From contig NZ_BOMW01000019.1 in the NCBI RefSeq assembly GCF_016862395.1, positions 124,001 to 188,000 on the forward strand: a stretch of DNA of 64,000 bases, in the 5' to 3' direction. Numbering within the stretch: the first letter of the stretch is position 1; each line of letters opens with the position of its first letter. The position numbers and the translations under genes are program-made. The notes beneath the pieces are model-generated. The model was not told the origin of the DNA. It saw nothing but the letters and a program-made list of their open reading frames with translations, and did not search any database. This document shows, in pieces, positions 26,061 through 33,922 of the stretch. This DNA is from Actinoplanes siamensis. GTDB taxonomy: Bacteria > Actinomycetota > Actinomycetes > Mycobacteriales > Micromonosporaceae.

Positions 26061-27578
26061 TCAGAGAGTCTCGACCACCTGCAGCAGGGTGCGGATCGGC
26101 ACCCCGGTCCCGCCCTTGGTCCAGTAACCGGTGGCCTCGCCGGCGTGGTAACCGGGCCCGGCGATGTCGATGTGCGCCCACTCCACGCCCGGCTCGACGA
26201 ACTCGCGCAGGAACACGCCGCCCTGCAGCATGTGCCCGGCCCGGTCGAGGCTGGAGTTGGTCTGGCAGATGTCGGCGATCTCCGACTCCATGCCCTTGCG
26301 CACGTCGTCCGGCAGCGGCATCGGCCAGGCCGGCTCGCCGACCACGTCACCGGCCGTCCGGACCAGCTCGGTCGCCTCCGCCGAACCCATCAGGCCGGCG
26401 ATCCGCTTGCCCAGCGAGATCACCTGGCCGCCGGTCAGCGTGGAGGTCTCGAACAGGTAGTCGGCGCCGTCCGCGCAGGCTCGGGCCATCGCGTCGCCGA
26501 GCACCATGCGGCCCTCGGCGTCGGTGTTGAACACCTCGACCCGCTTGCCGTTGAACATGGTGATCACGTCGCCCGGCCGGTACGCCGACCCGGAGGGCAT
26601 GTTCTCGGCGATCGCCAGGTAACCGGAGACCGCCACGCCCGGCTTGAGCGCGGCGATCGCCAGCATCGCGGCGCCGACCGCGGCCGCGCCGGCCATGTCC
26701 GACTTCATCTCCCACATGCCGGCCGCCGGCTTGATGCTCACGCCACCGGTGTCGAACGTGATGCCCTTGCCGACCAGCGCGACCCGCTTCGGCTCGGCGA
26801 CGCCCTCCGGCGTGTAGGTCAGCTTGACCAGCCGCGGCGGCGCCTCGGAGCCCTGGCCGACCGCCACGATGCCGCCGTAGCCGCCGGCCTTTAGCTGGTC
26901 GAGGTCCAGCACCTCGACAGCCAGTCCGGCCTCGCCCGCGGCGGCCGCCACCAGGTCGGCGAAGTGCGGCGGGCGTAGCTCGTTCGGCGCCATGTTGACC
27001 CAGTCCCGGGCCTGGCGGACGGCCCGGGCGACCACCTCCGCGCGGACCAGCTCGGCGGCGGCCGCGGCGTCGGCGGCGTCCGGCACGTGCACCTGCAGCG
27101 CGCCGACCGGGTCGCGGCGGCCCTTCTGCGGCTTGGTCTTGTAACCGGCGAACCGGTACCCGCCGAGCAGCGCGCCCTCCAGCACGGCGCGCAGCACCGC
27201 CGGGGCGCCCTCGTCGTCGGGCAGCGGCAGGGCCAGCGCCACGGTGGCGCTGCCGGCCAGGGCACGGACCGCTGCGCCGGTGCCCCGGCGCAGCGTCTCC
27301 AGCTCGGGCGCGGGACCGGCCGGCTCGTCACCGAGACCCACCGCGACCAGCAGCGGGGCGGCGACCGTGCCGAGGGTGGCCAGCTTGGTCACCTCGCCCG
27401 GCGCGCCGGTCGCGCCCAGCAGGGCGAGCGTCGCGGTCAGCCGCCCGTCGAACGCCGCGGCGATGCTCTCCGCGCCGGGCGCCGGAAGCAGGGCGCCGTC
27501 CTGCAGGCCGATGACGATGGCATCGACCGCCAATTCGGCCGGGTCGGAGTCGACCAGGCTGAGGCTGGGTTGGGTCAC
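26061..27578 (-). CDS. pepA: Leucyl aminopeptidase (M17)
   Basis: A 505-residue cytosolic di-metal aminopeptidase removing N-terminal residues from peptides. The M17 signature [12 protein letters not shown] is intact, as are the metal ligands in [14 protein letters not shown] (Lys/Asp) and [11 protein letters not shown]. The N-terminal domain (about 1-165) is the usual alpha/beta domain. The GTG at 27578 with GGAG about eight bases upstream was preferred over an in-frame ATG 22 codons earlier that has no site. It is divergent from gcvT with a 120-bp intergenic region. Confidence 0.96.
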   Translation of the reverse strand: MTQPSLSLVDSDPAELAVDAIVIGLQDGALLPAPGAESIAAAFDGRLTATLALLGATGAPGEVTKLATLGTVAAPLLVAVGLGDEPAGPAPELETLRRGTGAAVRALAGSATVALALPLPDDEGAPAVLRAVLEGALLGGYRFAGYKTKPQKGRRDPVGALQVHVPDAADAAAAAELVRAEVVARAVRQARDWVNMAPNELRPPHFADLVAAAAGEAGLAVEVLDLDQLKAGGYGGIVAVGQGSEAPPRLVKLTYTPEGVAEPKRVALVGKGITFDTGGVSIKPAAGMWEMKSDMAGAAAVGAAMLAIAALKPGVAVSGYLAIAENMPSGSAYRPGDVITMFNGKRVEVFNTDAEGRMVLGDAMARACADGADYLFETSTLTGGQVISLGKRIAGLMGSAEATELVRTAGDVVGEPAWPMPLPDDVRKGMESEIADICQTNSSLDRAGHMLQGGVFLREFVEPGVEWAHIDIAGPGYHAGEATGYWTKGGTGVPIRTLLQVVETL

Positions 27579-27698
27579 TCGAGCACTCCGCGACGTCAGA
27601 GCCGGTTCCGCCGGTGGGCGGTGCTCCCGGCTGGTGGGAAACACTTGGCGTTCCCCGCGACTCTAACCAGCTCCAAGGTCACCGGTAAGTTGAGTCTC

Positions 27699-28790
27699 AT
27701 GTCTGCCGACCTGCTCCGCTCGCCGCTGCACGATCGCCACGCCGCGCTGGGCGCGAAGTTCGCCCCGTTCGGCGGCTGGGAGATGCCGCTGGAGTACGCC
27801 GGTGGCGGCGTCCTGAAGGAGCACGCGGCGGTCCGCGAGGCGGCCGGCGTCTTCGACGTGTCGCACCTGGGCAAGGCCCGGGTGCTGGGGCCCGGGGCCG
27901 CCGAGTTCGTCAACTCCTGCCTGACCAACGACCTGGGCCGGATCGCTCCCGGCCAGGCGCAGTACACGCTCTGCTGCGACGAGTCGGGCGGCGTGGTGGA
28001 CGACCTGATCGCGTACCTCTACGGTCCCGGCGACGTCTTCCTGGTCCCGAACGCGGCGAACACCGCAGAGGTGGTCCGCCGGCTCTCCGCCGCCGCGCCC
28101 GACGGCGTCACGGTCACCGATCTGCACCGTGACTTCGCGATCCTGGCCGTCCAGGGTCCGCGCTCGGCGGCCGTGCTGGCCGCGCTCGGGCTGCCGGACG
28201 GGCACGACTACATGTCGTTCGCCGAGGCCCGGTTCGGCGGCGCGCCGCTGGTGGTCTGCCGCACCGGGTACACCGGCGAGCACGGCTACGAGCTGGTCGT
28301 CCCGTGGGACGCGGCCGGCGCGGTGTGGGACGCGCTGATCGCGGCCGGCGTGCGGCCGTGCGGGCTGGGGGCACGCGACACGCTGCGCACCGAGATGGGC
28401 TATCCGCTGCACGGGCAGGAGCTGTCCCTGGAGATCAGCCCGGTGCAGGCGCGGTCGGGGTGGGCGGTGGGCTGGTCCAAGCCGGCGTTCTGGGGGCGGG
28501 CGGCGCTCACCGCCGAGAAGGCCGCCGGGCCTCGCCGGACCCTGCGCGGGCTGGAGCTGACCGGGCGGGGGATCCCGCGGGGACACATGCCGGTCTTCGC
28601 CGGGGACACCCGGGTGGGGGAGATCACCAGCGGCACGTTCTCGCCGACCAGGAAGGTGGGGATCGCGCTGGCGCTGATCGACACCGCGCCGGGCCTGGCC
28701 GACGGCGATCTCGTGGAGGTGGACGTCCGCGGCCGGCGGATCGAGGCGCGGCTGGTCAAGCCGCCGTTCGTGCGGCCCTCCGTGCGCTGA
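27699..28790 (+). CDS. gcvT: Glycine cleavage system aminomethyltransferase (T protein)
   Basis: A 363-residue enzyme releasing ammonia and passing the methylene group from the aminomethyl-lipoyl H protein to tetrahydrofolate. Conserved features: [13 protein letters not shown] near the N-terminus, [24 protein letters not shown], the arginine region [16 protein letters not shown], and the C-terminal barrel [10 protein letters not shown]. The ATG starts [14 protein letters not shown], with only a weak ribosome binding site. No gcvP or gcvH is adjacent. Its lipoyl-protein substrate links it to the neighbouring lipoate genes. No glycine riboswitch is visible in the short upstream region. Confidence 0.95.
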   Translation: MSADLLRSPLHDRHAALGAKFAPFGGWEMPLEYAGGGVLKEHAAVREAAGVFDVSHLGKARVLGPGAAEFVNSCLTNDLGRIAPGQAQYTLCCDESGGVVDDLIAYLYGPGDVFLVPNAANTAEVVRRLSAAAPDGVTVTDLHRDFAILAVQGPRSAAVLAALGLPDGHDYMSFAEARFGGAPLVVCRTGYTGEHGYELVVPWDAAGAVWDALIAAGVRPCGLGARDTLRTEMGYPLHGQELSLEISPVQARSGWAVGWSKPAFWGRAALTAEKAAGPRRTLRGLELTGRGIPRGHMPVFAGDTRVGEITSGTFSPTRKVGIALALIDTAPGLADGDLVEVDVRGRRIEARLVKPPFVRPSVR

Positions 28791-28815
28791 CCCGGCCCGC
28801 CGCGCCTTCCAGGCC

Positions 28816-28876
28816 CTTTCCGCGGGTACGGCTTTTCCGGGTACGGCCTTTCCCGGTACCGCTTTCCGCGGTACGG
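28816..28876. repeat. 15-bp tandem repeat, four degenerate units, between gcvT and cobS
   Basis: Four consecutive units related to CTTTCCGGGTACGG fill most of the 98-bp convergent gap. Each unit carries a CCG..GTAC core and together they could fold into several alternative hairpins. They may act as a shared terminator; no protein is encoded. Confidence 0.75.
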
Positions 28877-28888
28877 CCGGAGCCGGGT

Positions 28889-29647
28889 TCAGCCCAGCGT
28901 GACCGTGATCAGCATGACCGTGGTGGCCAGCTCCACGCAGGCCCCGAGGACGTCGCCGGTGATGCCGCCCAGCCGGCGCACGCAGTGCCGGAGCAGCACC
29001 AGCACGGCGCACCCGGCGACGGCGACGCCCACCGGCCCCAGCCACGGACGGTCCGGGGCGGCGGGCACGGCGGCGGCCGCGACGAGCGCCACGGCGAGCA
29101 GGACCGCGGGCGTGGGGACCGTCGAGGCGACCATCGCGCCCAGGCCCTCCGGGCGGGCCGGCGGGACGCCCCGGCGGCAGGCCAGGGTGATCGCCAGGCG
29201 GCCGGTGGTCCAGGCGGCGACGATCGCCCACCACGGCACCGCGGCGATCGCCGCGGCCTGGATGAGCACGGTCACGGCGAGCGCCACCACCCCGAACGGG
29301 CCGATGTCCGGCTTCTTCATGATCTCCAGGGCGGCGGGGCCGGAGCGGTAGGAGCCCAGCGCGTCGACCGTGTCCGCCAGGCCGTCCAGGTGCAGGCCGC
29401 GGGTCAGCAGCGCGCCCGCGGCCACCGCCACCCCGGCGGCGACCAGCGCCGGGGCGCCGAGTACCCGCAGCCCTCCGGCCAGGCCCGCGACGGTCAGGCC
29501 GAGCAGGGCGCCGACCAGCGGGGCGAGGCCCATCGCCACGGCCGCGGTGGGCCGGTCGACCCGGCCGCCGCGTACCGGCAGCACGGTCAGCGTCGTCACC
29601 GCCAGCCGCAGCCCGTCGGCCGCCCGGCCCGCGGCGCGCTTGGTCAC
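28889..29647 (-). CDS. cobS: Adenosylcobinamide-GDP ribazoletransferase (cobalamin synthase)
   Basis: A 252-residue integral membrane enzyme joining adenosylcobinamide-GDP with alpha-ribazole to give adenosylcobalamin. The catalytic acidic motif HLDGLADTVDA, KKPDIGPFGV and the C-terminal GGITGDVLGA are conserved; about seven hydrophobic helices are present. The GTG at 29647 (VTKRAAGRA) starts 28 bp after the cobU-cobT stop; longer frames extend into that gene. Last gene of a two-gene cobalamin nucleotide-loop unit. Confidence 0.94.
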   Translation of the reverse strand: MTKRAAGRAADGLRLAVTTLTVLPVRGGRVDRPTAAVAMGLAPLVGALLGLTVAGLAGGLRVLGAPALVAAGVAVAAGALLTRGLHLDGLADTVDALGSYRSGPAALEIMKKPDIGPFGVVALAVTVLIQAAAIAAVPWWAIVAAWTTGRLAITLACRRGVPPARPEGLGAMVASTVPTPAVLLAVALVAAAAVPAAPDRPWLGPVGVAVAGCAVLVLLRHCVRRLGGITGDVLGACVELATTVMLITVTLG

Positions 29648-29675
29648 GATGCCCGGCGGACGGCGAGCCCGGTGG

Positions 29676-31682
29676 TCACGAGCGGCCGGCCGCGCCGTCT
29701 TCGACGCCGCCGGCCGCGCTGTCTCCATCCCTGCCGGCCGGGCTTTCCTCGGCTGCGCCGGCCACGCTGCCCCCGGCCACGCCGGCCGCGCTGCCCTGCG
29801 CTACCCCGGCCGCGCTGCCTTCGGCTGCGCCGGCCGGGTTGCCGAAGCCGTCCGGGGCGGTCGCGGTCGCCGGCTCGTCTGCCGCCTCCGGGTCGTCGTC
29901 CTCCTCGGTCAGCCCACCGTCCCCCGGCTCCGCGAGCAGTGCCGGATGCACCGGCAGCGACGCCGCCAGTCCCAGCACGGTCCGCAGCATCGGCAGCGCC
30001 GCCAGCGCGTTCGCGCCCTCGCCCAGGTCCAGCCCGAGCTCCAGGACCGGCGTCAGCCCGAGCACGTCCGCCCCCTGCTTGACCAGCGCCAGCGTCCCCG
30101 CCTCGGGCAGCAGGCACCAGTGCCGGGTCTGCCCGGCCAGATCCCGCGCGACCAGTCCGGCAGCGATGCCCAGCGGACCGTCGATCAGCACCGGCAGGCG
30201 CCGCGCGGCCGCGCCGAGCAGCACGCCGGTGGCCACCGCCAGGTCCAGGCCGCCGATCTCGCGCAGGATGTCGTGGGCGCCGCGCGGCTCCTGCCGGATC
30301 CGGTGCAGCGCGTCGCGGACGGCGGCGCAGCGCACCATCCACGCGTGGTCGTCGAACCGCCCGCCGGGCAGCAGCACCCGGGGCAGCGCCGTGGCGGCCT
30401 CGGCGCCGGTGGTCGCGGCCAGCACCGCGGTCGCCGCGGCCTCCACGCCCACGCCGATGCCGGCCAGCAACAACGCGTCCCGCCCGGCGTCGGTCGCCTC
30501 GTCGGCGAGCTGCCAGCCCTGGCGCAGCGCGGTCTCCACCGCGTGCGCCTCGGTCACCGGGCCGTCCTCCATCGCGCCGGAGGCCTGCACGCGCAGCACC
30601 GCGAGGTCCGCGCCGGCCTGCCCGGCCAGCCGGCCCAGCAGGCCGATGCCCAGCTCGGTCTCGGCGACCCGGCGCTCGACGTCGAGCGGGTCGGCGCCGG
30701 CCGCGGCCCCACCGCCGTGCCGGCCGGAGATCACCACGACCCGCACCGAGGACCACGGTTGCGGGCTGGTGGTGTCCTGAGTGGCCGCGGCGAACTCGAC
30801 CGCCTCGGCGACCATGCCCAGCCCGGCGCCGGGCAGGTCGACCAGGCCCAGCCGGTCCCGCGCGTCCGGGCCGGCCTCGCTGCTGGGCAGCGGCAGGTCC
30901 ATGCCCGGCTGGATTCTGGTGAGGCCGGACGAGACCAGCGGCAGGCTCATCGTGGAGCCGTCCAGCGCGTCCGAGACCGGGGGCTCCGGCAGCGGGTCGG
31001 CGGCCGGCGGCGCCACGACTGTCGCCTCGACAGGCGCCGTGGCGAAGGCCGGATCGGCGGCGGGAGTGACGAAGACCGGCGGCGGGGGCGGCGCCGGCGT
31101 GGCGGTGACCACGGGCGCGCGCCGTGGGGCCGCCGCGGTGACCCTCTTCAGCCAGGTCGGCTGCCCGGCGACCACGAGCACGACGCCGTCACAGGCCGCC
31201 GCGAGCGCCTGGTTGGTCGTGCCGAGCGCGTCGGCGAACGCCCGTCCGACCGGGGTGACCGGCACCAGCGAGAGCCCCACCTCTGGGCTGACCAGCACCA
31301 CCCGGGCCCGGCAGGCGCGTACCGCCGCGGCCAGCGCCGTCACGTCCGCCTCGTCGTCGTTCGGCTGCCGGGCCGGGTCGAGCACCGCGGCCACCCAGCC
31401 GCCCAGGTCGTCGACGAGCAGCGTGTCCTCCGGCCCGGCAGAGGACAGCAGCTCGGTGAGCGCCGTTGGGTCGGCGCCGGTCTCCTCGGTCGACCAGGAC
31501 TGCGGCCGGCGCCGCTGATGTTCCTCGATGCGTGCCAGCCACTCGGGATCGTCCTCGCCGCCGACCGCGGTCGCCACGTACCGCACCGCCGGCGCGTCCG
31601 CCACCAGCGCTTCGGCGAACGCGGATTTGCCGGAGCGGATCCCGCCGAGCACCAGGACCGTGTTCCACCGATCTTCGGACAT
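29676..31682 (-). CDS. CobU-CobT fusion: cobinamide kinase/guanylyltransferase plus DMB phosphoribosyltransferase
   Basis: A 668-residue bifunctional protein. Residues 1-180 are CobU: P-loop GGIRSGKSAFAEAL, EHQRRRPQSW, and LLVDDLGGWV. A Pro/Ala/Val linker (about 185-240) leads to a CobT domain (about 245-590): VVISGRHGGG, a GIGVGVEAAATAV segment and LELGLDLGEGANALAALP, where LGEG carries the catalytic glutamate of CobT. Thus one chain would activate both cobinamide and dimethylbenzimidazole for CobS. The C-terminal ~70 residues are acidic then Ala/Gly/Ser repeats (GSAAGVA) and look disordered. The ATG at 31682 places the P-loop near residue 15. No B12 riboswitch fits in the 82-bp divergent gap upstream. 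Confidence 0.9.
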   Translation of the reverse strand: MSEDRWNTVLVLGGIRSGKSAFAEALVADAPAVRYVATAVGGEDDPEWLARIEEHQRRRPQSWSTEETGADPTALTELLSSAGPEDTLLVDDLGGWVAAVLDPARQPNDDEADVTALAAAVRACRARVVLVSPEVGLSLVPVTPVGRAFADALGTTNQALAAACDGVVLVVAGQPTWLKRVTAAAPRRAPVVTATPAPPPPPVFVTPAADPAFATAPVEATVVAPPAADPLPEPPVSDALDGSTMSLPLVSSGLTRIQPGMDLPLPSSEAGPDARDRLGLVDLPGAGLGMVAEAVEFAAATQDTTSPQPWSSVRVVVISGRHGGGAAAGADPLDVERRVAETELGIGLLGRLAGQAGADLAVLRVQASGAMEDGPVTEAHAVETALRQGWQLADEATDAGRDALLLAGIGVGVEAAATAVLAATTGAEAATALPRVLLPGGRFDDHAWMVRCAAVRDALHRIRQEPRGAHDILREIGGLDLAVATGVLLGAAARRLPVLIDGPLGIAAGLVARDLAGQTRHWCLLPEAGTLALVKQGADVLGLTPVLELGLDLGEGANALAALPMLRTVLGLAASLPVHPALLAEPGDGGLTEEDDDPEAADEPATATAPDGFGNPAGAAEGSAAGVAQGSAAGVAGGSVAGAAEESPAGRDGDSAAGGVEDGAAGRS

Positions 31683-31764
31683 GCCCCGTACCTTAGAGCC
31701 GGACCGCACACGTGCACGCCGTAGGGTGGAAGCCCACCGACAGACGACGTGAGGGGGCGGCTCA

Positions 31765-31962
31765 ATGCCGTGGAGTTGGCGGTACGAGGACGTCGACGGC
31801 AAGCCGGTCGACGGGCCGGCCGAGACGTTCAGCAGCCAGGCCGACGCCGAGTCCTGGATCGGCCAGGAGTGGCGTCAGTTGCAGGGCGGCGGCGTCAGCA
31901 CGGTCACCCTGGTCGAGGACGACCGGGTCGACTATCAGATGAGCCTGCAGCCGGCGGATTGA
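31765..31962 (+). CDS. Small conserved actinobacterial protein
   Basis: A 65-residue acidic soluble protein starting MPWSWRYEDVDGKPV, with SQADAESWIGQEWRQL in the middle and VSTVTLVEDDRVDYQMSL at the end; a short alpha/beta fold seems likely. The ATG is preceded by AGGGGGCGG. It ends one base before the site-2-protease-like gene, so the two are translationally linked. No known function. Confidence 0.75.
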   Translation: MPWSWRYEDVDGKPVDGPAETFSSQADAESWIGQEWRQLQGGGVSTVTLVEDDRVDYQMSLQPAD

Positions 31963-31963
31963 C

Positions 31964-32779
31964 GTGACCTACGAACCGGTCTACACGCGCACCCCGCGGA
32001 ACGCGTTCGTACCGAGCCCGGTCTTCGTCGCCATCGTCGCGATCTTCGCGGTGAGCGGCGTGATGATCTGGACGAGGTTCGGCAACGTCGGGTTCGACGC
32101 GTTCCTGTTCGTCGTCTCGGGCTGGCTGGTCTCGCTCTGCCTGCACGAGTACGCGCACGCCGTCGCCGCGTACTTCTCCGGCGACCTGACCGTGGCCGAG
32201 CGGGGCTACCTGCGGCTCAACCCGCTGAAGTACACCAGCCCGCTGCTGTCCATCGTGCTCCCGGTGGTCGTGGTGATCCTCGGCGGCATCGGCCTGCCCG
32301 GCGGCGCGGTCTGGATCGACCACCGGTACATCGACAGCCGCACCAAGGATTCGCTGATCAGCGCGTCCGGGCCGCTCACCAACGTCATCCTGGCGTTGGT
32401 GGCGGCGTCCCCGTTCCTGGTCGGACTCGGACCGGACATCGTGGAGACCGGCTTCCGGACGGTCGTCTACACCGACCACCCGGAGTTCTGGCAGGCGCTC
32501 TCACTGCTCGCGTTCCTGCAGATCACCGCGAGCGTGCTGAACCTGCTGCCGATCCCGGGCCTGGACGGCGGCAGCATCCTGCGGCCCTGGCTGAGCCCGG
32601 CCTACCGCCGGGCCTGGGACACGTTCGCCCCGTTCGGTTTCCTGCTGCTGTTCGTGGCGCTCTGGCAGACCGATCTCGGAAGGTACTTCTCCGATCTGGT
32701 CTCCTGGCTCGCCGAGTTCATCGGGCTGAACACCGGCCTGATCTCCGGAGGCCTCGATCTGATGCGTTTCTGGAGCTGA
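31964..32779 (+). CDS. Site-2-protease-like (M50) membrane metalloprotein
   Basis: A 271-residue membrane protein of the M50 family. The zinc motif HEYAHA lies in an early transmembrane helix (about residues 61-66), and the second ligand motif is NLLPIPGLDGG (about 192-202), which supplies the Asp. Five or six helices are predicted; no PDZ domain is present. It may cleave membrane proteins within the bilayer, but substrates are unknown and many such short actinobacterial members are uncharacterised. The GTG start is one base after the preceding small gene. Two strong hairpins follow the stop. Confidence 0.85.
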   Translation: MTYEPVYTRTPRNAFVPSPVFVAIVAIFAVSGVMIWTRFGNVGFDAFLFVVSGWLVSLCLHEYAHAVAAYFSGDLTVAERGYLRLNPLKYTSPLLSIVLPVVVVILGGIGLPGGAVWIDHRYIDSRTKDSLISASGPLTNVILALVAASPFLVGLGPDIVETGFRTVVYTDHPEFWQALSLLAFLQITASVLNLLPIPGLDGGSILRPWLSPAYRRAWDTFAPFGFLLLFVALWQTDLGRYFSDLVSWLAEFIGLNTGLISGGLDLMRFWS

Positions 32780-32799
32780 GATCGGTGGCCGCGCCCGCG

Positions 32800-32821
32800 C
32801 TCCGGGGATCGCGCCCCGGAG
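32800..32821. terminator. Hairpin after the M50 gene
   Basis: CTCCGGGG / CCCCGGAG, 8-bp perfect stem with a 6-nt loop, 20 bp beyond the M50 stop and between convergent genes. Confidence 0.5.
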
Positions 32822-32836
32822 AGCCGTCGACGAGGA

Positions 32837-32872
32837 CCGGAACGGACGAGGCGAAGCCGTGGTCCGTTCCGG
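32837..32872. terminator. Second hairpin in the convergent gap before the aldo/keto reductase
   Basis: CCGGAACGGAC / GTCCGTTCCGG, 11-bp perfect stem with a 14-nt loop, 30 bp past the aldo/keto reductase stop. Likely terminator for the minus-strand gene and possibly for both. Confidence 0.6.
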
Positions 32873-32902
32873 CGCCCTCGCCGACGACGGGCGCAACCGG
32901 GT

Positions 32903-33901
32903 TTACGGGCGCTTGGCGGGGCTGGTCGTCAGCCCGGGGTCGCGGGTGACGATCGGGTCGACGATCTCGTCGATCGCCTTCAGCAGTGCGGGCTCCAGCT
33001 TCACCCCGGACGCCTTGACGTTGTCCCGGACCTGCTCGGGCCGGGACGCGCCGATGATCGCCGCGGAGACGTTCGGGTTGTTCAGCACCCAGGCGATCGC
33101 GAGCTGCCCCATGGTCAGCCCGGCCTCGTCGGCGAGCGGCCGGAGACGGGCGACCGTGTTCAGCACGTCGTCCTCCAGCCAGCGGGCGATGAACCCGGCG
33201 CCGGACTTCTCGTCGGTGGCCCGCGACCCGGCCGGCGGCTGCTCGCCCGCCTTGTACTTGCCGGTCAGCACCCCCTGCGCCAGCGGCGACCAGACGATCT
33301 GACCCAGCCCCAGCTCCTGCGACGCCGGCACCACCTCGGCCTCGATCACCCGCCACAGGATCGAGTACTGCGGCTGGCTCGACACCAGACGGATCCGCAG
33401 GTCGTCGGCGAGCGCCTTGGCGGCGCGGATCTGCGAGGCGTCCCACTCGGACACGCCGATGTAGTGCGCCTTGCCCGCCCGGACCACGTCGGCGAACGCC
33501 TCCATGGTCTCCTCCAGCGGCGTGTTGTGGTCGTACCGGTGTGCCTGGTAGACGTCCACGTAGTCAGTGCCGAGCCGGCGCAGCGAGCCGTCGATCGAGG
33601 TCATGATGTGCTTGCGGGACAGGCCGCTGTCGTTGGCGCCCGGCCCGGTCCGCCAGTACACCTTGGTGAGGATTTCCAGGCCGTCGCGGCGCTCGTCCTT
33701 CAGCGCCCGGCCCAGCACCTCCTCGGCCCGGGTGCCGGCGTAGACGTCGGCGGTGTCGAACGTGGTGATCCCGGACTCGAGGGCCGCGCGCACACAGGCG
33801 AGCGCGGCCTCCTCCTCCACCTGGGACCCGTGGGTGATCCAGTTGCCGTAGGCGATCTCACTGACCAGAAGGCCGGAACGGCCGAGATGACGGAACTCCA
33901 T
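32903..33901 (-). CDS. Aldo/keto reductase, Kv-beta-like
   Basis: A 332-residue NADPH-dependent (beta/alpha)8 oxidoreductase. The tetrad is visible: Asp in TTFDTADVYAG with the Tyr, Lys in LEILTKVYW, and His-type position in DVYQAHRYD. The cofactor-binding C-terminal part has AIIGASRPEQVRDN. The sequence is closest to the voltage-gated potassium channel beta-subunit/YghZ-type clade rather than sugar reductases. The natural substrate is unknown. The start ATG (MEFRHLGRSGLLVSEI) is the family-typical N-terminus. It ends the minus-strand block before the convergent hairpins. Confidence 0.93.
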   Translation of the reverse strand: MEFRHLGRSGLLVSEIAYGNWITHGSQVEEEAALACVRAALESGITTFDTADVYAGTRAEEVLGRALKDERRDGLEILTKVYWRTGPGANDSGLSRKHIMTSIDGSLRRLGTDYVDVYQAHRYDHNTPLEETMEAFADVVRAGKAHYIGVSEWDASQIRAAKALADDLRIRLVSSQPQYSILWRVIEAEVVPASQELGLGQIVWSPLAQGVLTGKYKAGEQPPAGSRATDEKSGAGFIARWLEDDVLNTVARLRPLADEAGLTMGQLAIAWVLNNPNVSAAIIGASRPEQVRDNVKASGVKLEPALLKAIDEIVDPIVTRDPGLTTSPAKRP

Positions 33902-33922
33902 ACCTAGAACCCTATCGAAGTA

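Noticed and set aside
27579..27698. Possible glycine riboswitch before gcvT
   Set aside because: No aptamer-like conserved segments, and the gap is shared with the divergent pepA promoter.
28816..28876. CRISPR-like repeat array
   Set aside because: Units are 15 bp and directly abutting without spacers, and there are no cas genes in the window.
31683..31764. Possible cobalamin riboswitch upstream of the cobU-cobT fusion
   Set aside because: The gap is only 82 bp and lacks the B12 box; too short for the aptamer.
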